64,000 nucleotides of DNA from Planctomycetota bacterium (GTDB lineage: Bacteria; Planctomycetota; UBA1135; UBA2386). Numbering within the stretch: position 1 is the stretch's first letter; every line of letters begins with the position of its first letter. Below the pieces are notes generated by a model. That model saw only the letters and a program-made list of their open reading frames with translations, was not told the origin of the DNA and did not search any database. Shown piece by piece: positions 44,621 to 54,079 of the stretch. A program made the translations under genes and the position numbers. Location: positions 62,001 to 126,000 of the forward strand of contig JANQJF010000075.1 of the NCBI GenBank assembly GCA_028281765.1, read 5' to 3'.

Positions 44621-44756
44621 GGGGGGGATTCTAGGGGTTGCGGTCGGCCGCTCGGACTTCGCGGCTTTTTTCGGATTCGGTGTGCTGACCGAGCGAGCTT
44701 CGACGCTGTCCCGGACAATGCGCTTTCCGCGCCGATACCCCGCGCCGAGGAACCCC

Positions 44757-46184
44757 GTGAATCGCCTGCTCCCCACCCTCATCGTCGCGGCCCTTGCGCC
44801 GCTCTCTTGCCCACTCGGCGCTCAGAGCTTCAGCCAGGGTGACGTTTACCTCGCGACAATCGCCGCGACCGGGCTCAGCACCGGCAACGGCGGGATCATC
44901 AGAATCGACCCGGTGAGTGGAGCGACATCGCTCGTCGCCGGCCCGTTCGGGTTCCAGTCCTATCACGACATGGTTGCCTACGACCCGTACCGCGACCGGC
45001 TCGTCTTCCCCGCAGCGGCTCCCGACCCGACGACCGACCCTGTGCAGCTCTGGGAGATGGATGCCGCGGGTACGATGCAGCCGCTGGGAGTCGTCGGGCA
45101 GTGGCTCGCGGCACTCGCTCCGACCGGGGATGGGCGCATCTACCATCGACAGGTCGGGGTGCCCGCTGGGCGCGTTCGCTATCTCGACGCCGCGAACCAG
45201 CTTCACGATCTGATGGACGCGACCGGCACGCAGCCGTTCACGTTCGTGCCGGGATTCTTCCTGCAGTACCAGCACCTGCTCTACCACGAGCCGACCAACT
45301 CGCTGCTCGCAGCAGCGCGTCACGCGAACCCGACGTGTGGGACCGGAGCTCTGAGTCAGGCGGTCGCCGTGTTCCGAGCGCCGCTGTCTGTGGACGGCAC
45401 GCGGGTCGTCGGCCCCGTGACGTGCAATCACTTCGAGGTCAGCTCGAGCGGCGAGGTTCCGGTCGGATTCAGCCGCATGTCGGACGGTGACCTGCTCATG
45501 GTGTGCGACACCAACTCGGGGCTGAGTGAGCCGCGGCTGCTCCGCGTCGATCCGTTCACGCTCGCGATCTCGACGTTCGCGAGCAACGGTCACGTCGGCG
45601 CCGCGGCGACGAACGCCGGGTGCTTCTCGAGCACGATCGGTCGAGCGGTGATCCTCGACACCGGGAACGATGTGCTGCGCACCTTCGGCCAGGGTGAATC
45701 TGGCGACGGCATCATTCTGCCGGCGGGCGCGCAGCCCGTGTCCCCCGGCGGCAGTTCCGGCGAAGTCGCGACGATGATCGAGATCAACCGTGCGCCGTGT
45801 ACCGGCAGCTACTCGCTCTACGGCACCGGCCTGGCGGGAAGCGGCGGGTTCGTTCCCGCCATGTCCGCGACCGGCTGCCCGGAGGCTGGCGGCAACATCG
45901 CACTCCACGTTACGAGCGGTTTCGGCGGCGCGAACGGCGCGCTGCTCGTCGGGTTCTCGCAGCTCTCGCTGCCGGTGCTCGGCGGCACGCTCCTCGTCAA
46001 CCCGGCGTTCACAGCACCGATCGCACTGAGTGGCACGCCGGGCACCGCCGGCGACGGCAACCTCTCGATTCCGCTCGCGGTCGGTTCGCCATCGATCCTG
46101 CAGTGGTACTTCCAGGCGATCCTGCTCGATCCGGGCGCGGTGCAGAGCCTGTCGATGTCGAACGGGCTCGGGATGTCACTCTGA
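44757..46184 (+). CDS. Secreted beta-propeller protein with shared C-terminal module
   Basis: GTG 44757 is preferred: a GAGG lies about 6 nt upstream and it yields a clean signal peptide (NRLLPTLIVAALAPLSCPLGAQ). ATG 44718 is the alternative. The protein has 475 residues. Residues about 25-345 look like a propeller built from weak strands (GGIIRIDPVSGATSLV, LLRVDPFTLAISTFA). The last 125 residues are the same module as at 22666: SLYGTGLAGSGGFVPAMSATGCP, ALLVGFSQLSLPVLGG, LSIPLAVGSPSILQWYFQAILLDPGA and a final SNGLGMSL. The module may be a sorting or binding domain. Its 3' end overlaps the convergent methyltransferase by 9 bp. Confidence 0.7.
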   Translation: MNRLLPTLIVAALAPLSCPLGAQSFSQGDVYLATIAATGLSTGNGGIIRIDPVSGATSLVAGPFGFQSYHDMVAYDPYRDRLVFPAAAPDPTTDPVQLWEMDAAGTMQPLGVVGQWLAALAPTGDGRIYHRQVGVPAGRVRYLDAANQLHDLMDATGTQPFTFVPGFFLQYQHLLYHEPTNSLLAAARHANPTCGTGALSQAVAVFRAPLSVDGTRVVGPVTCNHFEVSSSGEVPVGFSRMSDGDLLMVCDTNSGLSEPRLLRVDPFTLAISTFASNGHVGAAATNAGCFSSTIGRAVILDTGNDVLRTFGQGESGDGIILPAGAQPVSPGGSSGEVATMIEINRAPCTGSYSLYGTGLAGSGGFVPAMSATGCPEAGGNIALHVTSGFGGANGALLVGFSQLSLPVLGGTLLVNPAFTAPIALSGTPGTAGDGNLSIPLAVGSPSILQWYFQAILLDPGAVQSLSMSNGLGMSL

Positions 46185-46694
46185 CCGCCGACGCGACGGG
46201 AACCACCGCGCGACCGTGCTCGCGTAGCGCTCCCAGTCGTCGCCGAACTGCGAGCGGAGCCATGGCTCCTCGTGGAGCACGACGCGTAGGTGGAACACGA
46301 TCGCGAGCGCAATGGCGTATCCACCGAGGACCAGGGATCCGAAGAGCAGCGCTTCGCCGACGATCGTCGTGAGCACGCCGACGTACATCGGGTTGCGCGA
46401 GACTCGGTAGAGACCGGCGACGACGAGGCGCTTCGGTGGGTCCCATGGCGCGAGGGTGCCGCGGCCCGACGCGTAGAAGTCGCGCACGCACCAGATCAAG
46501 ACGACGAGGCCGAGCGTGAGCACGGCGTATCCGGATGCGTGCCCGTCCGCTCTCCATTCGTCGAGGCCGAGGAGGAGCCATGGCGCGATGGCCGCGACGG
46601 TCGTCGGCAGGATCAAGAAGGAGAGGAGTGCGCGGAGGGCCAGCACCGTGCCATGAGACACGGTGCGACTCGGTCCGGCTAGCGCAATGGCCAC
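46176..46694 (-). CDS. ICMT/PEMT-like membrane methyltransferase
   Basis: The 172-residue protein has about four membrane segments. The signature of the isoprenylcysteine-carboxymethyltransferase / phospholipid-methyltransferase superfamily is present: LVVAGLYRVSRNPMYVGVLT and EEPWLRSQFGDDWERYASTV. It would methylate a lipid or small hydrophobic substrate with S-adenosylmethionine; the true substrate is unknown. The start at ATG 46694 overlaps the end of the upstream lipoprotein gene by 16 bp, so cotranscription is likely. Confidence 0.8.
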   Translation of the reverse strand: MAIALAGPSRTVSHGTVLALRALLSFLILPTTVAAIAPWLLLGLDEWRADGHASGYAVLTLGLVVLIWCVRDFYASGRGTLAPWDPPKRLVVAGLYRVSRNPMYVGVLTTIVGEALLFGSLVLGGYAIALAIVFHLRVVLHEEPWLRSQFGDDWERYASTVARWFPSRRRSE

Positions 46695-48373
46695 GCCAGC
46701 AGCGTGTCGCCGTCGTCTCGCGGTTTCACCGAGTACGCGGATCCTTGGTCCGCCGAGACGTCGATCACCTGCGCCGCTTCGAACGTGAAGTCACGGAAGC
46801 CTCGTTCGGCGAGTGGGTCTTCCGTGACCGCGGAGAGACGGCGGCCGTCTTGCGCGAGTGCGAGGAGCCATCCGTCGCCGGCCGCGGCGACCGCAGACGG
46901 CGTGATCGCGTCGTTCTCGTCGAGCGTTTCAAATCCCGCCGACGTGAGGTCGACACGACGGAGCGTGCCAATCGGCAGGAACGCGCTCGATCCGTCCGGC
47001 GAGAACGCTAGCTGGGGCGTTCGAAGGCCGATACCGATCCGCGTGACGAGACCTTCGGGACCGGAGAGCTCTTCGTGAAAGGTCTCGCTCCCCGCGTCGG
47101 AATCGAAGACGCGCACTCGCACCCGATCGATGCCGTCATCGAACGGGTCGTGCGAGCTGACGAACGCCATCTTGCCGTTCTTCGAGATCGCGACGCGCGC
47201 GTCGTCGATCGGCTCCGAGAACGTCGCGATGGCTTCGCTGAGGCCGAATTCGGAGCTGGCGAGGTCGACACTCATCGCGCGGATGGACCCCAGGCTCGTG
47301 CAGTAGTACGCCCGCGACCCGTCCGGCGTGATCGCGATTCCGAAGGCGGGGCCAGCGCCGGTCGGCAAGATCGAGATCTGAGTCGCGCTTCGAAGCTCGA
47401 CGATCGCGATGCCGACGTCGGTGGAAGCGTACAGGAGCAGACCTCGGGGCCCGACCGCGAGGTGCTTCGCCTCCGCCCCCAGCGGAATCGTCGTCAACAC
47501 CGAGTGCCGGGTCGGGCTGTTCTGTTCGGTGTCGACGACGACGATGCCGGACGGCGTTGCGAGGTATGCCCGCGCACCGTCGGGTCGCAGTGCGAGGTCG
47601 CGAATGGGTACGAACAGCGGCACCTCGGTCGGACTACGCGAAGCCAGGCCGGTCGAGACGGCGCCGGCGTTGCCAGCGGAATCCGTCATGTGAAGCCAGA
47701 GCTGATTCGTGCTCAGCGGCACGCCGATACCGATCACGTCATAGGAAAGCGTCATGACCGCATCCACAAAGCCTTGCGCGAACAGGAGCCCCGTTCCCCG
47801 CGTTCCGTCCCCGCCGAACTCGAGCGTGAACTCGCAGGGTTCGGTGTTCATGAACCGGACTCGGCCGGTGTCGAGCAGGTCGAGTGGAGACTTTGGAACG
47901 TTCGTGAACGTCGCGCTCGGCAGGGCGGCGTCGACGCGGACGCCCGTCGTGCGTTCGACTTCGCGGTTGCCCGACAGGTCGACGGAGAAGTATCGAACCA
48001 TCGCCGTGTCCGTCGGGACCGTCACTTCCGCAGGGCTCGCGCGGGAAAGGGTGCCTGGCGCGTCGATCTCCGGCGAAGAACCGTCCACGGTGAAATACAC
48101 CATCGCGAATTCGTCGGCTTGGAGAGTTGCGGTCCGACTCGCGTCGAGCAGCCCGCTATCCGGCAGGAGCCTGGTGGTCGGGGCCGTGACGTCTGGCGGC
48201 GGAGGCGGGATGTCGCCGAAGTTGCCGACCCAACTTCGGTCGCAGCCGCCGCCAGAGCCGAACGAGCTACAGCAGATCAGCAGAGACAGCGCCGGGTACA
48301 GCGGGATGGCACGGCGCGACGCGGACGGGATCGGCTCCGCAGAGGGCGGTCGATCGCGGGGATCGGGTTGCAT
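46679..48373 (-). CDS. Lipoprotein with chitobiase-like and YVTN-type propeller domains
   Basis: The protein is 564 residues, with a hydrophobic N-terminal segment (LYPALSLLICCSS) giving a plausible lipobox. A Gly- and Pro-rich linker (DIPPPPPD) follows. Residues about 70-145 resemble the CHB_HEX_C C-terminal beta-sandwich (FAMVYFTVDGSSPEI, VRYFSVDLSGNRE). Residues about 235-560 are a YVTN-type propeller (IRDLALRPDGARAYLATPSGIVVVDTEQ, FGIAITPDGSRAYYCTS, LAFSPDGSSAFLPIG). No catalytic residues are seen. It is probably a surface-exposed binding lipoprotein. Confidence 0.7.
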   Translation of the reverse strand: MQPDPRDRPPSAEPIPSASRRAIPLYPALSLLICCSSFGSGGGCDRSWVGNFGDIPPPPPDVTAPTTRLLPDSGLLDASRTATLQADEFAMVYFTVDGSSPEIDAPGTLSRASPAEVTVPTDTAMVRYFSVDLSGNREVERTTGVRVDAALPSATFTNVPKSPLDLLDTGRVRFMNTEPCEFTLEFGGDGTRGTGLLFAQGFVDAVMTLSYDVIGIGVPLSTNQLWLHMTDSAGNAGAVSTGLASRSPTEVPLFVPIRDLALRPDGARAYLATPSGIVVVDTEQNSPTRHSVLTTIPLGAEAKHLAVGPRGLLLYASTDVGIAIVELRSATQISILPTGAGPAFGIAITPDGSRAYYCTSLGSIRAMSVDLASSEFGLSEAIATFSEPIDDARVAISKNGKMAFVSSHDPFDDGIDRVRVRVFDSDAGSETFHEELSGPEGLVTRIGIGLRTPQLAFSPDGSSAFLPIGTLRRVDLTSAGFETLDENDAITPSAVAAAGDGWLLALAQDGRRLSAVTEDPLAERGFRDFTFEAAQVIDVSADQGSAYSVKPRDDGDTLLAWPLR

Positions 48374-48464
48374 GAGCGGTATCGGGAGCGGAGTTGAGCG
48401 GACCGGTTCGAGCGAGCGGGATCGGGGCCGAGGCGTTTCGCGGATTCTTCCGAGAAACTCGAGC

Positions 48465-48487
48465 GGCCGCCGATATCCGGCGTGGCC
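48465..48487 (-). terminator. Terminator-like hairpin after the sugar isomerase gene
   Basis: CGCCG and CGGCG enclose a 5-nt loop and are extended by a GGC-GCC pair across a 2-nt bulge, 16 bp beyond the stop of the minus-strand gene. There is no U-tract. Confidence 0.35.
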
Positions 48488-48502
48488 CCTTGGTTCGCGT
48501 AG

Positions 48503-49336
48503 TCAGCGCTCCTTCACGAGCGCCGCACCGGCGGCCATGACCGCCTCGGGCCCCTCGTCGAGATCGCGCCAGATTCGCAGCATGCTGCCGAGGTCCGGGT
48601 CGTACCGAGAGAACGCCTCGACGACGAGCCAACCGGCGTAGTCGATCGAGCGCAGCTTCTCGAGCACCTCGGCGAACGGCACGTGTCCGGTTCCCGGAGT
48701 GCCGCGATGATTCTCGGACAGCTGCACGTGGCCGAGCGTGGCCGCGCAGTCGTCGATGGCCTGCACGACCGACGGCTCTTCGATCACGGCGTGATGCGTG
48801 TCGAGCGCGGACACGACGTTGGGGTGGTCGACGCGGCGCACGAGTTCGTTGCACGCGGCGGCGCTGTTGAGGAAGTAGCACTCGAACCGATTCAACGGCT
48901 CGAGCGCGACGACGACGCCGCAGTTCTCGGCGTGCTCGCCGACTGTGCGCAGCACGTCGACGCACCGCGACCGTTCGTCGGCCGTCGGAACGAAACCGGA
49001 GAAGCGTCCGTAGGCCGAATGGACCGGGCCGGCCAACACGTTCGCGCCGAGCGCCGTCGCCTTGTCGACGAGCTCGATCAACAGGTGCGTCGCCCGCGCG
49101 CGCAGCGCGGGATCCGCGGCGATCGGATTGGCGTCCGCGGTCGCGAAGCCGACGGCCGTCGTTGCCAAGCCCTCGCCTGCGGCGATGTCCCGCATGAACG
49201 CGATCTCGTCCGCCGTCGCTTCCTGGACCGGCAGTTCGACTCCCTCGTAGCCGTGGTGCGCCGCACGGCCGAACCACTCCGCGTGCGACTCGCGCACGCG
49301 AGGAGTGAAGTAGAGGAAACTGAAGCCGAGTCGCAT
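48503..49336 (-). CDS. TIM-barrel sugar phosphate isomerase/epimerase
   Basis: The 277-residue protein belongs to the AP-endonuclease-2 / xylose-isomerase-like TIM barrels. Metal ligands expected for ketose 3-epimerases are visible: Glu in ALEPLNRFECYFLN, Asp in SALDTHHAVI, His in GHVQLSENHRGTPGTG, and Glu in VVEAFSRY. It probably isomerises or epimerises a sugar or a keto-sugar intermediate in the cytoplasm. It starts 2 bp after the Gfo/Idh/MocA stop, so the two are cotranscribed and probably act on the same substrate. Confidence 0.87.
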   Translation of the reverse strand: MRLGFSFLYFTPRVRESHAEWFGRAAHHGYEGVELPVQEATADEIAFMRDIAAGEGLATTAVGFATADANPIAADPALRARATHLLIELVDKATALGANVLAGPVHSAYGRFSGFVPTADERSRCVDVLRTVGEHAENCGVVVALEPLNRFECYFLNSAAACNELVRRVDHPNVVSALDTHHAVIEEPSVVQAIDDCAATLGHVQLSENHRGTPGTGHVPFAEVLEKLRSIDYAGWLVVEAFSRYDPDLGSMLRIWRDLDEGPEAVMAAGAALVKER

Positions 49337-49338
49337 CG

Positions 49339-50463
49339 CTAATCGCTGAAGGACCAGTCGGGCAGGTCGCGGCGGGCACCGCCATCCATGGCCGACTCAT
49401 GAGCCAGGATACCGACAGAGGTCCAGTTCGCGCTCTGTTTGGCGTTCGGCCACGGATCTCTGCCCTCGACGAGCGCCATCAGGAACTCGTGGGCGAGGTG
49501 GGGGTGGCTGCCGCCGTGGCCGCCACCCTGGGTGAACGACAGGTGCTCGTTCGCGGCGAGGTCGTAGACGCCCTTGGTCGTGAAGTCGCGGATCCCTTCG
49601 GGCAGCAGGTGTGCGTAGTCCGGCACGTCGACGAGCGTCGGGATCTCAGGCTCGGGCTTCTTCGCCGTGTGCAGGACGGCCTTCTCGCCTTCGATCAGGG
49701 GCCATTCGAATGCCTGCTTGCTGCCGTAGACGTCGATGCTCTCGCGGTACTGCCGCGCCGTATCGAAGAGCGAACGAATGATGCGCGCCGACAGGTCGCT
49801 GTTCCGCAGCTTGAGGTGGGCGGTCTCGATCGCGAATGGCGAGTTGTAGATCGGAATCATCTCCTCGCGGATCGTGCCCGAGCCGAAGCACGACACGTAC
49901 TCGGCGTCCGCGCGCGGCAGCCCGAGCACGGGGCCGACGCAGTGCGTCGCGTAGAACATCGGTGGTAGCCCCGGCCAGTATCCCGGCCAGCCGTCCATGT
50001 CCTGCTGGTGGCTCGCCTGCAAGAACTGCAGCTTGCCGAGGTCGCCGCGCTCGTAGAGCTCTTGGACGAACAGGAACTCCCGGCTGTACACGACGGTCTC
50101 CATCATCATGTACTTGAGCCCGGTCTTCTCGCACAGATCGACGATGCGCCTGCAGTCCTCGACGCTGGTCGCCATCGGCACGGTGCACGCGACGTGCTTG
50201 CCGGCTTCGAGCGCGGCGATGCTCATCGCGGCGTGGTCCGGAATCGGCGTGTTGATGTGGACGAAGTCGATGTCCGGGTCGCGCAGCAGTTCGTCGTAGT
50301 CGGTGTAGCGACGTTCGACGTCGAACGCATCGCCGATCTTGTCGAGCGTTTCGCGATTGCGTTGGCAGATCGCGAACATGTCGGCGTTGGGGTGGCGTTG
50401 GTAGATCGGAATGAACTCGGCGCCGAAGCCGAGGCCGATGATCGCGGCGCGGAATGTCGTCAT
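49339..50463 (-). CDS. Gfo/Idh/MocA-family oxidoreductase
   Basis: The start is ATG 50463, giving 374 residues; the open frame upstream runs into the neighbouring gene. The NAD-binding Rossmann motif is AAIIGLGFGAEF, followed by VHINTPIPDHAAMSIAALEAGKHVACTVPMATS, the position where most members have EKP. Here CTVPMA replaces CEKPM, so the usual catalytic Lys is missing. METVVYSREF and GTIREEMIP follow. It is expected to oxidise or reduce a sugar or inositol. It sits between the cytochrome protein (28 bp upstream) and the TIM-barrel isomerase. Confidence 0.88.
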   Translation of the reverse strand: MTTFRAAIIGLGFGAEFIPIYQRHPNADMFAICQRNRETLDKIGDAFDVERRYTDYDELLRDPDIDFVHINTPIPDHAAMSIAALEAGKHVACTVPMATSVEDCRRIVDLCEKTGLKYMMMETVVYSREFLFVQELYERGDLGKLQFLQASHQQDMDGWPGYWPGLPPMFYATHCVGPVLGLPRADAEYVSCFGSGTIREEMIPIYNSPFAIETAHLKLRNSDLSARIIRSLFDTARQYRESIDVYGSKQAFEWPLIEGEKAVLHTAKKPEPEIPTLVDVPDYAHLLPEGIRDFTTKGVYDLAANEHLSFTQGGGHGGSHPHLAHEFLMALVEGRDPWPNAKQSANWTSVGILAHESAMDGGARRDLPDWSFSD

Positions 50464-50491
50464 GAGTTTCTGAGAGTGAGGGGTTGTTCGG

Positions 50492-53400
50492 TCAGAGGCC
50501 GAGTTCGGCTGCGGTCCACATGGGCCGTGGCGCATACTTCTTGCGAAGCGCCTCGACCTCAGAGGGCTCGACGGCCGACGCGTCGTTCGACCAGCTCTGC
50601 CGGATGAAGGTCAGCACGTCGGCGATCTCGCGATCGTTGAGCGCAGGGCCGAGTGGTGCCATCACCTGTTCGTACTTCTCGCCCTTCACCTGGATCGGGC
50701 CCATGAGTCCGTGCAAGACGATACGGATCGGCACTGACGGGTCGCCGGTCGCCCAGGCTGCGCCGTCGAGCGGTGGGAAGGCTTGCGGCACGCCCCTGCC
50801 TTCGATGCCGTGGCAGGCGATGCACGTCTTGGCGAACACCGCGGCGCCGCGCATGTGCACCTCAGGGTCGATCTTGTGGGTGCGTACTTTTGCCATGGGT
50901 TGGATGACCGGCTTGTTGGCGTAGGCCTCCAACGCCTCGATCGCGCCGGCGAGAGTGCGACCCGAGCCGATTTCGACGAGCGACACATCGTCCCAATAGG
51001 CGGTCCCGGTGGCGCCGCCGTAGCCGCCGAAGAGGCAATGGATGATCGCGTCGTGGTCGTGGCCGGCTTCGAACTCGACCGACACCTCGGTCCATCCTTG
51101 GGTGCCGACGACGCCTTTGGTCTGCCGACCGCCGTGGACGTTCATCATCGCGCCGGGTCCGCGACGCGGCGTGATGCCCTCGGTGCGGACGAAGCCGCTC
51201 AGTCGGTAGCGCGCGCCGCCGCGCAACGGAACGACGGCGGCGACGCCGCAGTCCGACCAGTTGGCGGACGTGACCTTCAGGCACTTCGTGCCGTTGCGGC
51301 CGTTGGGGGACGAGTTGGCCCGCACCGACTCGGCGCGTGCGCCGCCGTAGTAGCGCACGTCGTTCCAGCCGGCAGGAGTCGTGCCGTCGACCAGTTCGAA
51401 GTCCGCGTTCGGGAGGAGGTTCTTCGACTGGGTCTCCGCGTTCGTAGCAACGCCGGCTCGTGCTGCCGCACCGAGGACGCTCGCGCTCTGACGTCGAGCG
51501 GCCATGATCCACGCATCGCGAAGTGCCGGCTCGTCGAACAGCGTCGAACCGAGGTCGTTCGCGACGCGGAAGATCGCTTCCCCGATCGCGGGGTCGTCCG
51601 CCGCGCGCGCAAACCCTACGAGGATCTCGGCGAGTTCGCGGCCGCGCGCGGGCAGCGAGCGGTTGCGGATGCAACAAGCCTTGAGGTCTTGCGGCGTTGC
51701 CAGCGAGATCGCGGCGCGACGCACGTCACTCGTCGGTGCGGTCAATGCCGCGGTCAGTATCTCTGGTCGCAGCGCGCCGAGCCCGTCGAGTGCGTGCAGT
51801 GCATGCGGAGCGGCGACGCCAGCATCAGTCACGAAGCGCTCCAGCTGCTGACGGATGGACGTGTTCCCGGACTCGACGAGCAAGCGCTGCGCGTGCAGGC
51901 GCCAGACCTGGTTGGCGTGGAACAGTGCGCGGAGCAGGCTCGCGGGTTGCGCCCTGGTCAACGTCGGGTTCGCGTCGTCCGACGTGCCGCGCGGATACAC
52001 GCGATAGATCCGGCCGTGCTGCTTGTCCCGGTGCGGCGTCACGTAGGCGTTCCCGCGGCCGTTCTTCGCGTCGATGCCGGACGAACGCTTGTTCGGCGTC
52101 GGGTTGTGCTGCACGACGACGTTGTACCAGTCGAGAACCCACACCGCGCCGTCGGGGCCGACCTCGGCGCACACCGGACTCGTCCACGCATCGGCGGAGC
52201 AGAAGAGGTTGTTCGCCGACTGCACGGCTCGGAAACCAGCACCGTGTCGCTCGAGCACAAACTCGCCGACGAGTTTGCCGGTCGGCCCGCACACGAACGC
52301 GACTCGGTTGTGATAGCGCTCCGAAAAGCGACGCGCGGTGTAGACCGCGTGTCCCGCCGCGGCGGTGTATCGATCGAACTGGTCGACTTGGCGAATGTCG
52401 GTCGACGCAGGAAAGAACTTCGGGTTGTCATCCGCGCGAGGTGTGCGCCCTTGTTCCAGGCCGGCGGCCTCGTAGGCCCGGCGAGGAAACGTCAGGTAGA
52501 AGCTCGGATTGCCGTTGGCCGTCGACCCGACGACGTCGAACTGCTCGGTGAAGCCGAGACCCCACGTGTTGTTGGTCGTGTTCTGCAGGAACTCGAGCTT
52601 GGATCCGTCGGGCAAGAACCGGAACACACCCTGCCCGAACTGGTGCTGCTCACCACCGACCGTGCCGCGGAACCCCGAGTAGCCGATCGTCGCGTAGACC
52701 CAACCGTCGATGCCGTAGCGCAGGTTCGACACGCCCGCGTGCGTGTCGCCCATGTTGAATCCGGAGAACAGCACTTCGCGCACGTCGGCTTCGTCATCGC
52801 CATCAGTGTCGCGGAGGTAGAGCATCTCGCTGCCGTTCGTGCAGATCACGCCGCCTCGCGCGAAGCACAGCGAGGTCGGGATCGACAGCTTCTCCGCAAA
52901 GCGCGTGAACCGGTCTGCGCGACCGTCGCCGTCGTCGTCCTGGCAGATCGTGATGCGATCGTTGCCGAGGTTGCCGGCCTGCAGGTTGTTCGGGTAGTCG
53001 ATCGTCTCGATCACGAACGCGCGGCCGCGATGATCCCAAGCGATGTGGATCGGGTTGACGATGTCCGGTTCGCTCGCGAACAGCGAGAGCTCCATGCCGG
53101 TCGGCACCTGCGCGAGCTTCATCGAGTCTGCCGGTGGCAGCGCTTCCTGCACCTCGACGACTTCGCTGCGAGTTCGATAGCCGGGCAGGGACACCTTCAT
53201 CGTGCCGGGCTTCGGCAGCGCGAACTGCTTGAGGAGTGTGCGCTTCTGCGGACCGATCGCCCACAAAATGCCGTTGCGGAGGAGGGCCTGGAACTCGCGC
53301 CGATCCCATACGCGATGGTCATGGCCGCTCGCGGTGTAGAACACGCGGCCGGCGCCTTCCCGGCGGGTCCAACTCCACGGCTCGCCATCGCGAGTCTGCA

Positions 53401-53983
53401 GGATCTGGCGGTCGTCCGCGTGGTCGGCGTGTTCGTAGGTCTCGTCCCACGCTTTGAACTTCGACAGGCCGCGCAGGATCGGGTGGTCGGGTGCGGCGTC
53501 GTCGACCTGGAACTCTTCGCCGCCGTGTCGCGCGAACCGTGCGCCGACCAGACGCACGAATTGCGGGCTGCGGCCGTAGCAGGCGGACGCGCAGTGCACC
53601 GGCACGAAGCCGCCGCCGGCGTGTACGAAGCCCAGGAGCGCGCGCAGCTGGTCGTCCGGCATGCGTCCGTGCTGCGCCCAGTTGCCGTACATGAGCAATG
53701 CGTCGTAGTGCTGCAGCGTCTGCTTGGAGAACGCGACCGCGGGGTCCTCGACGTAGGTCAGATCGATTCCCTCGATCCCGAGCGCCTGCTTGAGCACGCG
53801 ATAGCGCGTGATCGGATCGTGATGCGGACCGTTCTGCGTCGGTGCGCCGAAGAACAGCACGTGGACACGCCGGCCGGCTCGACTCGACGGACCGTCTTGG
53901 GCGATCGCGGTGACCGTGAGCAGGATCAGCGCGAGCGTGTGGAGGAAAGTGCGAAGCGATGCGTGCGGTTCGTGAGACGGCAT
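50492..53983 (-). CDS. ThuA / PVC-type propeller / cytochrome c multidomain protein
   Basis: The 1163-residue exported protein has a signal peptide ending VTAIAQ. Residues about 38-245 are ThuA-like (VLFFGAPTQNGPHHDPITRYRVL, HAGGGFVPVHCAS, YTASGHDHRVW). Residues about 290-650 are a PVC-type propeller/dehydrogenase (IHIAWDHRGRAFVIETIDYPN, DDDGDGRADRFTRFA, GVSNLRYGIDGWVYATIG). A HEAT-like region (about 680-830) and a carbohydrate-binding beta-sandwich (about 860-1020) follow. Residues about 1055-1150 are a cytochrome c domain with CIACHG and a Met ligand in VMAPLG. This architecture is a planctomycete hallmark of periplasmic sugar oxidation, coupling oxidation to a c-type haem. The following two genes fit the same catabolic route. 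Confidence 0.9.
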   Translation of the reverse strand: MPSHEPHASLRTFLHTLALILLTVTAIAQDGPSSRAGRRVHVLFFGAPTQNGPHHDPITRYRVLKQALGIEGIDLTYVEDPAVAFSKQTLQHYDALLMYGNWAQHGRMPDDQLRALLGFVHAGGGFVPVHCASACYGRSPQFVRLVGARFARHGGEEFQVDDAAPDHPILRGLSKFKAWDETYEHADHADDRQILQTRDGEPWSWTRREGAGRVFYTASGHDHRVWDRREFQALLRNGILWAIGPQKRTLLKQFALPKPGTMKVSLPGYRTRSEVVEVQEALPPADSMKLAQVPTGMELSLFASEPDIVNPIHIAWDHRGRAFVIETIDYPNNLQAGNLGNDRITICQDDDGDGRADRFTRFAEKLSIPTSLCFARGGVICTNGSEMLYLRDTDGDDEADVREVLFSGFNMGDTHAGVSNLRYGIDGWVYATIGYSGFRGTVGGEQHQFGQGVFRFLPDGSKLEFLQNTTNNTWGLGFTEQFDVVGSTANGNPSFYLTFPRRAYEAAGLEQGRTPRADDNPKFFPASTDIRQVDQFDRYTAAAGHAVYTARRFSERYHNRVAFVCGPTGKLVGEFVLERHGAGFRAVQSANNLFCSADAWTSPVCAEVGPDGAVWVLDWYNVVVQHNPTPNKRSSGIDAKNGRGNAYVTPHRDKQHGRIYRVYPRGTSDDANPTLTRAQPASLLRALFHANQVWRLHAQRLLVESGNTSIRQQLERFVTDAGVAAPHALHALDGLGALRPEILTAALTAPTSDVRRAAISLATPQDLKACCIRNRSLPARGRELAEILVGFARAADDPAIGEAIFRVANDLGSTLFDEPALRDAWIMAARRQSASVLGAAARAGVATNAETQSKNLLPNADFELVDGTTPAGWNDVRYYGGARAESVRANSSPNGRNGTKCLKVTSANWSDCGVAAVVPLRGGARYRLSGFVRTEGITPRRGPGAMMNVHGGRQTKGVVGTQGWTEVSVEFEAGHDHDAIIHCLFGGYGGATGTAYWDDVSLVEIGSGRTLAGAIEALEAYANKPVIQPMAKVRTHKIDPEVHMRGAAVFAKTCIACHGIEGRGVPQAFPPLDGAAWATGDPSVPIRIVLHGLMGPIQVKGEKYEQVMAPLGPALNDREIADVLTFIRQSWSNDASAVEPSEVEALRKKYAPRPMWTAAELGL

Positions 53984-54079
53984 GGCGGGTCGATTCGATT
54001 CGATCGCACGGTATCCGACCGGTTGCGACCGTGTGGCGCTTGTAGGTTTCCGCGCGGAATGTGGACGATTCGGACGTCG

